Shown: positions 1-7,047, counted from the first letter of the stretch. The stretch: 7,286 bases of DNA from Victivallales bacterium (GCA_017431185.1 JAFRLP010000448.1:1-7286), one strand, 5' to 3'. Notes: a model not told the origin generated them from the letters alone. Numbers and translations: made by a program.

Positions 1-51
1 CAGGAACAACTCCGTGCGTTCCAGCAACATCTCCGCGATGCGGGCTTCCAT
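1..51 (-). CDS. 5' end of an unidentified downstream gene (partial, runs off the window)
   Basis: The minus strand has an ATG at 51-49 that opens 17 sense codons to the window edge, reading MEARIAEMLLERTELFL. It lies 12 nt after the stop of the large hydrolase gene. An AGGAG Shine-Dalgarno core (61-65) sits 9 nt upstream of the ATG and overlaps the TAG stop of the preceding gene. This start signal is better than those of most genes in the window, and it places the gene as the next member of the LacI-pseudopilin-hydrolase operon. The 17 residues look like a charged amphipathic helix rather than a signal peptide, so the product may be cytoplasmic. The family cannot be recognised from so little sequence. 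The call rests on start-site context only. Confidence 0.65.
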   Translation of the reverse strand, partial: MEARIAEMLLERTELFL

Positions 52-60
52 CGTTCGTTT

Positions 61-65
61 CTCCT
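61..65 (-). promoter_or_regulatory. Shine-Dalgarno site overlapping the hydrolase stop codon
   Basis: On the minus strand the stop codon TAG (66-64) runs straight into GGAGA, giving AGGAG at 65-61, 9 nt before the ATG at 51. A ribosome terminating on the hydrolase gene would cover this site, so the two genes are probably translationally linked. This site is the main support for the partial gene at 1-51. Confidence 0.65.
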
Positions 66-3000
66 ATTTCCCTTTGATGAGCAGGATTCCCCCCTGGGAT
101 TCGCTGAAGGGGATGCGGTCGGAAACTTTGAATCGCCTCTCGGTCTGGAATGACGGGATGGCGGGGCGGACGAGTTCCGCCTTGTCCCTGTCCATCCCCA
201 GGGATTTCCAGTCGATGTGGAAAACGACCGTGCTGTCCTGATGCGTCGAGGATGCTTTCGCATTGTCACAAACGCCAGGCAAAAGAAATTCACCGAATCG
301 GGCTGTGTCGCCGTAGGTGGTGCAGGGAGACCAGGCGGAAAGCAGGGTTCCGTTCTTGCTGGTACGGCAGACATTGCCTTTAATCGTTTTGGGATTCTGC
401 CCCAGTTCGACAAGGGGAAGCCGAAGAGTCGCAGTCCAGCAGTCCTTATGGCTTTGGGTCTGATATTGCCAATCTCCGTTCCAGCTTTTTTCGCCATTCT
501 TGATGTCATAGACGTTGCCGCCGCTGTCGCCGATGAAATGGATGCTGTTCTTGCCGCAGGATAGGTAGAGGTCCACGGAATCACTGGCCCATACCTCCCC
601 GTCTCTTGGCAGGGGGGCAGGAGGCCGAAGGTCAGGCGCATGGCACTCCAGGCCGATGTAGAGGAATGTGCCGTCCTGTGCCATTCGGAAAGAGGTGGCG
701 TATTTGGAGTCCACCTTGCCTTTGTTGCCCACGATTTGAAAACCACTCTCGCTGGAAATCCCCTGCCAGGTCCTGTCAAGCTCCCCCAGAAGCGCAGGGG
801 AGGCAGAAAGTTTTGAGACGGCTAGCCTTCGCCCCGTGCTGGACGGCCAGTGCGCGAAGGCGATGGCTGCCTCGTTCTTCTTGCGGAAAACGCTTAATTT
901 GATGTCTGGACGGTTTGGCTGAACGGGGCAATTCTTTTCCCAGTATCCCAGCCACGTTGCATCCTGGATGCGGAAGTCATCCCAGAATTTCCAGAGGGGA
1001 GAGGTCGCGGCGTGCATTCGCGAGTTCATTCCATAGACCATTCCCCTGTAGATGTTGCCTCCGTTTCCATAGTTGAGCATCTCTCCAGTCAATCCGAATG
1101 GCAGGCCAGAGATTTCGACCAGCCAGTAGGCAGGATCGCGGTCATAGCTGTACATTTCCCCGAACCACAGTTTGGAAGTGTATGGGAAATGCGCCATCAA
1201 GGTGTCGGCTGGACTGGTTCGCCAGTCGTTGAAATCGTAGTCGTTTCCGTTGTGGATTTCCACAAAGGAACGGCCTAGCTCCTGGTGCATCACATTGGCC
1301 ATTCGGCGCATGACGGTGCGGTCGAAGCCAATTCCGTCCAGATAGAGTCCTTGTACGCCGCAATTCCGAATGAGATAACGCCAGCCCTCCACATAGTAGT
1401 TGTGCCAGCGGGTGGCGCGGGCGATGGCCACGCTGGCATCGTTGAATTGCCCCTGTTTGTTACGGAAGGGCATTCGCCAGGAGGGCGCATAGCCGTCCAT
1501 CAGGTGCTCCTGAAGCCAGGGATGCCCGCCACCAGGGCCGCGGGAGAATGAGCCATCAGGTTGGGTGATGAGGGCGGTGCCCGCGAATATTTCGTCTGCC
1601 AGGCTACGCATGACCCAGAGTTCCGCCGCTCGGTTGGAAAGCTCTCGGACGGTATAGTAGAGGACGGGGGTGTAGCCCCGTGGATGGAAGCCATTGGAAT
1701 CGTCCTCCTGACCGTAGCATTTGGCCTGGGCTTTCTTCGCCTGGGCGCGTTTGGCTTTCACGAACTCCCGCATGGCGCGGTTTTCCAAAAATGGGTAGTT
1801 GATGTAGGTGTTGCCGCAGTTCTGATCGCCATGGAACAGGAGTGACATGTTCCAGCCAGCGTAGTTTCCTCCCCATTGGGACTCCATGCGCCAATTCCAG
1901 TGGGACTGGTCAATGGGCTTGAACGGAGTCAGCAGCAGACGAAAACGAAAGGTCAGGCTTTCGCCTTGGCGGAGAAGTTGGGAGGGGGTGCTGGCAATCA
2001 GCTGGATGCCTCCGTCCAGGCTGGCAAGCTCCAGTTTGTCCAGCCCCTTTTCCAACTTGAGTTGCATTCCCGCATTGACGTTTCCAAGCCAGAAGGAGTC
2101 TGTGCCCTTGTCGCCGCGCTGCCAGGTCCATTGTGAAGGCCGAAGGCCGCCGCGCAGTCCCATGCCCATGGCGTATGGGGCCTGCGCGGCATCCAGATAA
2201 AACCGCACCTGTGCGTGGGCATTGCTGACATCCTTTCTGGCGATGATGCGGTACTCGTAGATGATGCACCCGTCGTACTCCATGGTACGGGCATGGACGA
2301 CTGTGAAGTGGCTGCTGGTGGAAGTGCCTTCGACACGAGAGGCCACCTCGTCCTCCAAAGTGACTTTGCAGGGCGTGAATTTCAGTGTCCCTGGTGAGAC
2401 AATGAGTTCGGCGGGACGGGTGAGGAGTTCCTCTCCACGGCTGACGATGGAATGCGGCAATCCGTTGTCATGGAATCTGGCTGTGCGGTCAAGAATGTCC
2501 AGCGTATTCGCCGTGGCCTTGACGGGTTGGTAGGGCGGGTAGACACGGCGTTCCAGCCCGCACGCCGAATTCAACCAGGCGATGCGGGACATGTTGCCGA
2601 TGTCGGCGAAGCCATGGTCGGCCAGTGGTTCCCCCTCCACGGCCAGTTCGATGGGCAAGGTGCGGCTTGGTGTATCGTCAGCCGTCAGATGCAACTTGCC
2701 CAGATATCGTCCTTTGGCCTGTGCGGGAATCTTGAGCAGAATCCAAAGTGGCTGGACATTGGCCTTGGGCACGTTAATCTTGTTGTGGAATGTTCGGCCA
2801 TCTGGGGCAAGCCCGTCCTGGTTCACGCAGGAGAAGGCGTCGGCGGGGATGTCCTTTTCGCCCATTGTTCCCTGCAATGCAGTGGCGGAGACCCGTACGT
2901 TCCGCAGTTCTTCCAGGGCATAGACGCCAAGCTGGATGGCGAAAAACTCGTTCGGTCTGGCGGTAATCTGTATGTTGTGCGCCTCGCCCTGGTCAAGCCA

Positions 3001-3621
3001 ATGTCGTGGCAGTCTGTCTAGCATGCGGATGGGATTCTCCCGTGACTCCGTGAAGACCGCCCAGCGTTCTTGAATGCCAGCCAGAAACTGGCGTGTCTCG
3101 TTGTCGGTGGCAGGCACTTCCATTGGGAAGAAGGAGTCGAACGCAGTCCTGGACTCCAGGCGGACGGCACGGGCGGCAGGAATGTTCGCCTGCCGTGCCT
3201 TTTTCTTCCAGGTCTGGCTGACCGTGTCTCTCGGAGGATAGTAGCTTCCCGCATCCCCCTTCCAGTCGGTCGGCTCCTTGTAGGGCAGGTAATAGCAGTG
3301 GTATGTTCCCGCCCCTTCCGTGGGTTCAAACGCCACCGTTCCGCATTCCGACGTGATATTCAAAGGCAGAACATTGGCTACTTCGCGACCGCTGGGGGCA
3401 TAGACGAGCACTGCCTTGCGTTCTGGGTGACGGTCACGGCGACGCCACGGAATGACTACTTTTGCTGCTTCGGCAGCATCCGATACCTCCACCACGGCGC
3501 GATGGTTGCCTCGGTCGCCCTCCGTCCAATTGCCTGCTCCATAGGGAAGCACATCCAGTGCCAAGACAGTCAGGCTGGACATCCATGCGCCGACCAGTAA
3601 TTGTAACCATCCCTTGCTCAT
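64..3621 (-). CDS. Large secreted glycoside-hydrolase-domain protein (DUF6067/GH123-like) with CBM9-like domain
   Basis: This 1185-residue protein is probably exported to the periplasm or cell surface to act on a polysaccharide or glycoconjugate; the substrate is unknown. Residues 1-21 look like a signal peptide (K3, a hydrophobic core, cleavage probably after VLA). Two or three beta-rich regions follow (about 22-570), with family-like segments GTYHCYYLPY (105-114), RLPRHWLD (203-210) and WLNSACGL (349-356). A TIM-barrel-like region (about 575-895) carries LYYTVRELSN (654-663), WHNYYVEGW (739-747), GLYLDGIGFDR (758-768), HFPYTSKLWFGE (811-822) and GLTGEM (843-848). D762, D767, E822 and E847 are candidate functional acids. 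Residues about 938-1115 resemble a CBM9-like sugar-binding domain, and 1131-1183 look like the end of a C-terminal sandwich. The pattern matches, from memory, the 'glycoside hydrolase domain-containing' (DUF6067) proteins; GH123 kinship is less sure. The start lies 3 nt after the pseudopilin stop with no Shine-Dalgarno, suggesting translational coupling. Catalysis is inferred, not shown. Confidence 0.85.
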   Translation of the reverse strand: MSKGWLQLLVGAWMSSLTVLALDVLPYGAGNWTEGDRGNHRAVVEVSDAAEAAKVVIPWRRRDRHPERKAVLVYAPSGREVANVLPLNITSECGTVAFEPTEGAGTYHCYYLPYKEPTDWKGDAGSYYPPRDTVSQTWKKKARQANIPAARAVRLESRTAFDSFFPMEVPATDNETRQFLAGIQERWAVFTESRENPIRMLDRLPRHWLDQGEAHNIQITARPNEFFAIQLGVYALEELRNVRVSATALQGTMGEKDIPADAFSCVNQDGLAPDGRTFHNKINVPKANVQPLWILLKIPAQAKGRYLGKLHLTADDTPSRTLPIELAVEGEPLADHGFADIGNMSRIAWLNSACGLERRVYPPYQPVKATANTLDILDRTARFHDNGLPHSIVSRGEELLTRPAELIVSPGTLKFTPCKVTLEDEVASRVEGTSTSSHFTVVHARTMEYDGCIIYEYRIIARKDVSNAHAQVRFYLDAAQAPYAMGMGLRGGLRPSQWTWQRGDKGTDSFWLGNVNAGMQLKLEKGLDKLELASLDGGIQLIASTPSQLLRQGESLTFRFRLLLTPFKPIDQSHWNWRMESQWGGNYAGWNMSLLFHGDQNCGNTYINYPFLENRAMREFVKAKRAQAKKAQAKCYGQEDDSNGFHPRGYTPVLYYTVRELSNRAAELWVMRSLADEIFAGTALITQPDGSFSRGPGGGHPWLQEHLMDGYAPSWRMPFRNKQGQFNDASVAIARATRWHNYYVEGWRYLIRNCGVQGLYLDGIGFDRTVMRRMANVMHQELGRSFVEIHNGNDYDFNDWRTSPADTLMAHFPYTSKLWFGEMYSYDRDPAYWLVEISGLPFGLTGEMLNYGNGGNIYRGMVYGMNSRMHAATSPLWKFWDDFRIQDATWLGYWEKNCPVQPNRPDIKLSVFRKKNEAAIAFAHWPSSTGRRLAVSKLSASPALLGELDRTWQGISSESGFQIVGNKGKVDSKYATSFRMAQDGTFLYIGLECHAPDLRPPAPLPRDGEVWASDSVDLYLSCGKNSIHFIGDSGGNVYDIKNGEKSWNGDWQYQTQSHKDCWTATLRLPLVELGQNPKTIKGNVCRTSKNGTLLSAWSPCTTYGDTARFGEFLLPGVCDNAKASSTHQDSTVVFHIDWKSLGMDRDKAELVRPAIPSFQTERRFKVSDRIPFSESQGGILLIKGK

Positions 3622-3624
3622 GGC

Positions 3625-4323
3625 TCAATGGAAAAAGGCGTTGAAGGCGCCCGTGTTGTAGTTTCCATTCCAATACCAGGTGGGCTTGACGGGCAGCATC
3701 ACGCCCATGCAATAGTAGCTGCTCATGGGAGAAATCTTTGCCCCTGCGACATGGAAGTCCGCATAGCAGAGGTTGGCTACAGAGCGGTGGGAGTTGTTGA
3801 TGATTTCATTTGCCGTTGGCTCCAGGTAGGTTTTCACGGACTTGCTGCCCCAGTTCTGCCCTTCGCTGATGATGCAGGTTTGAGTCGGGGTCAGATACTC
3901 CCGCAGGGCAAATCCACTGCCATGATTTCCAGTCGGCGCACAGGCGCTTTTGTCCACGTAGGTGTAGTTGCACTTGAAGGCATACACGTCGTTCCGCTGT
4001 TGGTTGCTGGGACAGCGAAGTTCCTTCAGCTTCTGCACAAACTTGCCGTTTTCCAGATATTTGTGCCAGGTCCAGGTCACCCCGCTGATGCCTTTTTCGC
4101 TAGGTGGACAGATGCCATCGTTGTCATCCGTGTACATCAGCATCCCCAGACCAATCTGTTTCAGGCTGTTGACGCAACTGACGCACCTGGCTTTTTCACG
4201 CGCTTTTGACAATGCAGGAAGCAACATGGCCGCAAGTATGGCGATTATGGCTATAACTACTAGTAACTCAATTAATGTGAACGAAATCCGCCTTGACGCT
4301 TCAGGTTTGGCATTCGGTTGCAT
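3625..4323 (-). CDS. Type II secretion/type IV pilin-like pseudopilin (prepilin-type N-terminal domain, H-X9-D[G] type)
   Basis: This 232-residue protein begins with a basic leader ([14 protein letters not shown]). The class III prepilin motif follows, with F15-T-L-I-E19 and a hydrophobic helix to about residue 37, then [11 protein letters not shown] and [14 protein letters not shown] prepilin peptidase would cut between S14 and F15; the -1 residue is Ser rather than the usual Gly, and E19 (+5) is present. Near the C-terminus H179 is followed nine residues later by D189-F190. This is the H-X9-DG motif of planctomycete/lentisphaerote pseudopilins with Phe replacing Gly. Nine cysteines occur after the leader (47, 50, 72, 104, 118, 128, 150, 186, 205), suggesting disulfides outside the membrane. 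I chose the ATG at 4323 because AAGGAG lies 7 nt upstream; an upstream in-frame ATG at 4383 would overlap the lacI-type gene and put 20 extra residues before the leader. It lies between the regulator and the exported hydrolase, so it probably shares their regulation. Its exact role in these bacteria is unknown. Confidence 0.93.
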   Translation of the reverse strand: MQPNAKPEASRRISFTLIELLVVIAIIAILAAMLLPALSKAREKARCVSCVNSLKQIGLGMLMYTDDNDGICPPSEKGISGVTWTWHKYLENGKFVQKLKELRCPSNQQRNDVYAFKCNYTYVDKSACAPTGNHGSGFALREYLTPTQTCIISEGQNWGSKSVKTYLEPTANEIINNSHRSVANLCYADFHVAGAKISPMSSYYCMGVMLPVKPTWYWNGNYNTGAFNAFFH

Positions 4324-4330
4324 GGTGGGT

Positions 4331-4336
4331 CTCCTT
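4331..4336 (-). promoter_or_regulatory. Shine-Dalgarno site that fixes the pseudopilin start
   Basis: The minus strand reads AAGGAG at 4336-4331, 7 nt before the ATG at 4323. This is the strongest ribosome binding site among the complete genes here. It supports the internal start at 4323 over the longer reading from 4383, which lies inside the preceding coding sequence. The 46-bp gap to the regulator's stop contains no hairpin followed by a T-run, so transcription probably continues through it. Confidence 0.85.
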
Positions 4337-4369
4337 TTTGTTTTTTGGGAAATGCAAGTGGAAATGAAA

Positions 4370-5380
4370 TCAGGGGAATCCACAAGATTCCCTAGGCTGA
4401 AAAACGGCGGAAACGACGGACGATTCGATGGGCTTGCCAGCCAGGATGTCCAATAGGCTCTGAGCCAGTCGTCGCCCCAGTGACTCAGTGCAGATGGAAA
4501 TGCTGGCCAGCGGCGGATTCAGCGCGGGGCAGAATGGCTCGTCGTCCCATCCGACCACCGCCAGGTCCTGGGGAACCCTGAGCCCCTGGCAGTGGCAGCA
4601 GCGGAGCAGTGCGGCTGCCCAGATGTCGCTCTCCAGCAGAATGGCGTCAATTCCCTGCGGGATGATTTCGCGGCGCAGTTTCTCCTCCAGCACGGCAATC
4701 GCATCCCGTGCGTTTGGTTGCAACTGCACATCAATGAAGCGGGGAGGGTACCCTGCCTTTTGGCATGCAAGGCGAAAGAGTTCCGCACGGGAAACCAGCT
4801 GACGTTCCGCATTCATCCGTATGGCCAGCGCAGGTGCGCGGCGTCCGCTCTTTCGCCAGCGGTCAAGTATCTCTGTAAAGGCCGGCATTGGATTGATTGT
4901 CACGCTGGGAGCCGCATCCCCATACGGTTTCTCCCAGAACACGATGTTCTTCTGTGTCTTGAGCATTTCAGCTAGTGTTTCCGTCATATTCGGATAGTCG
5001 TGAGCCAGGCAGATGATGCCATCGACTCCATACTGCCCGAATGTCGCGCAAATGTCCGCAATCCCCTCGGCCGATTCATGCTGCTCGGCCACCAGCAGGC
5101 GGTATCCGTTCTGGCTGGCCGTCGCCTCCACTTCCTGCAAAATCTGGAATGTCGATTTCTGCGTACATGAGTCGATGATGACACCGATTAGACGGCTGCC
5201 ACAGCCTGACAATCGCTGTGCCATGATGTTCGGACGATACCCCAGCTCCCCCGCAATCTGGCGTATCCGAGCACGTTTCTCCGACGACAGCCGTGTCCGT
5301 GTTGTGTTGTTCAACGCCGCACTGGCCGCCATCACCGATACGCCTGCGCGCTCTGCCACCATTTTCAAGGTCACTGCCAT
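4370..5380 (-). CDS. LacI-family transcriptional regulator
   Basis: This 336-residue protein has the full LacI/GalR layout and the family's usual length. The N-terminal helix-turn-helix is at about residues 4-25 ([21 protein letters not shown]). It is followed by a third helix ending in ELGYRPN (45-51) and a hinge helix with AQRLSG (54-59). L57 matches the leucine that family members insert into the central CG step of the operator. The periplasmic-binding-protein-like effector domain begins at RLIGVIID (63-70) and ends with [10 protein letters not shown] (274-283) and NPPLASI (288-294), a typical sugar-sensor signature. The recognition helix is unusual, with MAASAALN in place of the common ATVSRALN. 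The start at 5380 has only a weak GGGGA site upstream. The gene is first in a series with the pseudopilin and the large hydrolase, and a candidate operator overlaps its own transcription start, so it is probably an autogenous repressor of a carbohydrate-use operon. The effector sugar is unknown. Confidence 0.95.
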   Translation of the reverse strand: MAVTLKMVAERAGVSVMAASAALNNTTRTRLSSEKRARIRQIAGELGYRPNIMAQRLSGCGSRLIGVIIDSCTQKSTFQILQEVEATASQNGYRLLVAEQHESAEGIADICATFGQYGVDGIICLAHDYPNMTETLAEMLKTQKNIVFWEKPYGDAAPSVTINPMPAFTEILDRWRKSGRRAPALAIRMNAERQLVSRAELFRLACQKAGYPPRFIDVQLQPNARDAIAVLEEKLRREIIPQGIDAILLESDIWAAALLRCCHCQGLRVPQDLAVVGWDDEPFCPALNPPLASISICTESLGRRLAQSLLDILAGKPIESSVVSAVFQPRESCGFP

Positions 5381-5398
5381 GAAGGAATCCCCAAAAAA

Positions 5399-5414
5399 GA
5401 ATTATCGTTAATTC
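5399..5414. promoter_or_regulatory. Candidate LacI-family operator (16-bp inverted repeat with central CG)
   Basis: The sequence gaattatcgttaattc is an inverted repeat with arms GAATTA and TAATTC, and its centre TCGT contains a CG step. Only one base pair of the 16-bp dyad breaks the symmetry. Length, symmetry and central CG fit LacI-family operators, into which the hinge leucine inserts. It lies 18 bp upstream of the regulator's ATG and just downstream of the -10 box, so a bound repressor would block initiation or early elongation. Binding is inferred from position and form. Confidence 0.6.
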
Positions 5415-5421
5415 AAAAAAT

Positions 5422-5449
5422 ATTATACCATCGTTTTGAAGAAAATCAA
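5422..5449 (-). promoter_or_regulatory. Sigma70-type promoter for the regulator-pseudopilin-hydrolase operon
   Basis: On the minus strand a consensus -10 box TATAAT (5427-5422) is preceded by TG one base away, forming an extended -10 element (TGGTATAAT). A -35-like TTGATT (5449-5444) lies 16 bp upstream. Transcription should start near 5415, giving a leader of roughly 35 nt that contains the inverted repeat at 5399-5414. The local AT-richness contrasts with the GC-rich coding regions. No other promoter of this quality was seen in the 5381-5543 gap. Confidence 0.75.
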
Positions 5450-5543
5450 GTGGCATGGGCGAAAATTTCTGTTCCAAAATTCTGTCACCATGGTTTTTTG
5501 TTGCTGAAAACTCATTCATCATGTTATGTGAAATGGGACTTTC

Positions 5544-7046
5544 TCATTGTGCGGAGATGTTGATTTCGGCCCAGCGGAGTTCCCCCATGGATGGCAGGAG
5601 TTCAATGACATTGTCGCCGTCTTTGCATAGGTTTGTTGCGTCAAATGCCGTGAGCGAGCCCGTTCCTTCCGGAACCTCGTGGTCAATGGGCAGAGAATTT
5701 GCTGGCAGGAGTTCGCGTCCGTTCAGGAAAACGCGCAGATTCTCCTTGCCAGGAAGGTCACCACCCAGCACCACGGTGGTCGGACGGTTGGCATTCGGGG
5801 CCGGACCGATGGGAAGGCGGATGGTTGTAAGGTTCTGTAGTTCAAGCGGAAGCAGAGCAGGGCAGGCGTTTCCTGGTGACTGGGTATCGTGGTAGGTCAA
5901 TACGGCACGACGACTTCCCCTGACTGCTTGTTGCGGGTCGCTGGCAGTGACAAGAATCTCCCGAAAGGCGTCCGCATGGTGCTCCAGCAGAAAATCCATG
6001 TAGTTGAACAGATAGAGTTTGTCGGCTCCTGCATGGAGAGCGACGGCGCATTGCGAGCGAACCATGGCAGGAGACGCTGGATAGATGGCCTGCGCCGCAG
6101 GGTATGGGCGAACAATGATTTCCACTCCTGCGTAGAGTCGTGTGCCTGGTGCAAGGAGAGCACGCCAGAATTGCAACGGTATAGCGGTGTCGGTGGTGGA
6201 GTAGAATGGCGTGGGAGTGACAATGTCAACCAATTTCTCCTGGCTCAAGGAAATGGTGTCCACTCCCAACTCCCATGCGTCTTGAGGGGTGGATGCGCAA
6301 CGAATGGCGACTTGAACAGGATGCCCCAGCCGTTTTGCCGAATCATTGGCCTGTTTCCTGATTCGCCGATGTATTTTCAGGATTGCACTGCGCCCTTCAG
6401 ATTCCTGGCCTGGACGGAAATGATAGGGAAAACGCATCCAGTCGATTTCGATGCCATCGAGGTCAAAACGCTCTAATGCGTCGGTCACCAGGGAGAGGAA
6501 ATGCTCCTGCACCTCTGGTTGTAGGAAATCAAGTTGGCGGTCATACCAGTTGCAAAAAGGACGGTGCCCGCAACGCCACCACTGGGGGTGTTCGCTCCAG
6601 AATCGTGAATGGAGATGGTTGTTCAAATCGTGCGCATTGTGCATGTCGTTGGCGCGCAGGGAAATCCACGGGGATATGGCGCGTCTGCGGCACTCCCTGC
6701 ACCAGAAGGCATAGGGATTGATACCCGTTTGGCCAAAGCCCCCGACCGTGCGGAGATAGAGCTGGGAGCGATTGGCAACCGTCGCCATGTCTGTCCCTGT
6801 CTCGGTGGCAGTTGTCGGGTCAACAGGCCCCTCGAATCTCGCCTGGGCGTTTTCCCCTGGCATTTCCCAAGGAGAACCAGCGTAATTGACCAGTTGCGCA
6901 TTGGGGTTGAAAACAAGTTGGTCAACCTTGCCTAGGGCATAATGGTCAATCAGTTCGCGCAGGGCGTCCTCATTGCAGCAGTCAATTCTCTTTCGGAAGA
7001 AGAAATTGGTGCAGTCCTCGTTGAGGGCGAGTCCAGTCATGGTCAT
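5544..7046 (-). CDS. Cytoplasmic glycosyl-hydrolase-family-10-like (GHL10-type) TIM-barrel protein
   Basis: From the ATG at 7046 this is 500 residues with no signal peptide, so it is probably cytoplasmic and may process imported oligosaccharides; the reaction is not known. The N-terminus, TGLALNEDCTNFFF (4-17), and VFNPNAQLVNY (45-55) look like the first strands of a TIM barrel seen in planctomycete/lentisphaerote hypothetical proteins. The most telling motif is FDLDGIEIDWMRFP (194-207), typical of GHL10/family-10-like barrels; E200, D202 and R205 are candidate active-site residues. Other barrel segments are WISLRANDMH (127-136), QVAIRCAS (245-252), LYAGVEI (304-310) and ADKLYLFNYMDF (341-352). 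About the last 95 residues form a beta-rich domain including NLRVFLNGREL, a pattern like galactose-binding-type sandwiches. The start is uncertain. The ATG at 7046 is one base after the upstream stop (TAAAATG). The ATG at 7079 would add 11 residues but lies in a hairpin and overlaps the upstream gene. The ATG at 7040 is also possible. None has a clear Shine-Dalgarno, so coupling to the upstream gene is likely. Confidence 0.8.
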   Translation of the reverse strand: MTMTGLALNEDCTNFFFRKRIDCCNEDALRELIDHYALGKVDQLVFNPNAQLVNYAGSPWEMPGENAQARFEGPVDPTTATETGTDMATVANRSQLYLRTVGGFGQTGINPYAFWCRECRRRAISPWISLRANDMHNAHDLNNHLHSRFWSEHPQWWRCGHRPFCNWYDRQLDFLQPEVQEHFLSLVTDALERFDLDGIEIDWMRFPYHFRPGQESEGRSAILKIHRRIRKQANDSAKRLGHPVQVAIRCASTPQDAWELGVDTISLSQEKLVDIVTPTPFYSTTDTAIPLQFWRALLAPGTRLYAGVEIIVRPYPAAQAIYPASPAMVRSQCAVALHAGADKLYLFNYMDFLLEHHADAFREILVTASDPQQAVRGSRRAVLTYHDTQSPGNACPALLPLELQNLTTIRLPIGPAPNANRPTTVVLGGDLPGKENLRVFLNGRELLPANSLPIDHEVPEGTGSLTAFDATNLCKDGDNVIELLPSMGELRWAEINISAQ

Positions 7047-7047
7047 T

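Noticed and set aside
2452..3600. Long plus-strand open frames at 2452-3021 and 3070-3600
   Set aside because: They lie opposite the well-supported hydrolase gene, show no recognisable motifs, and have compositions expected from antisense reading of GC-rich codons.
3628..4209. Plus-strand 193-codon open frame
   Set aside because: It is antisense to the pseudopilin, which has a clear prepilin motif and ribosome site. No start context or domain supports the antisense reading.
4324..4383. Longer pseudopilin N-terminus from the ATG at 4383
   Set aside because: It overlaps the end of the regulator gene, lacks a ribosome site, and would put 20 extra residues before the prepilin leader; the ATG at 4323 has AAGGAG at 7 nt.
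5487..5494. ACCATGGT palindrome as a second operator
   Set aside because: It is only 8 bp, symmetry fails at once outside it, and it has AT rather than CG at the centre; such a short palindrome is likely by chance.
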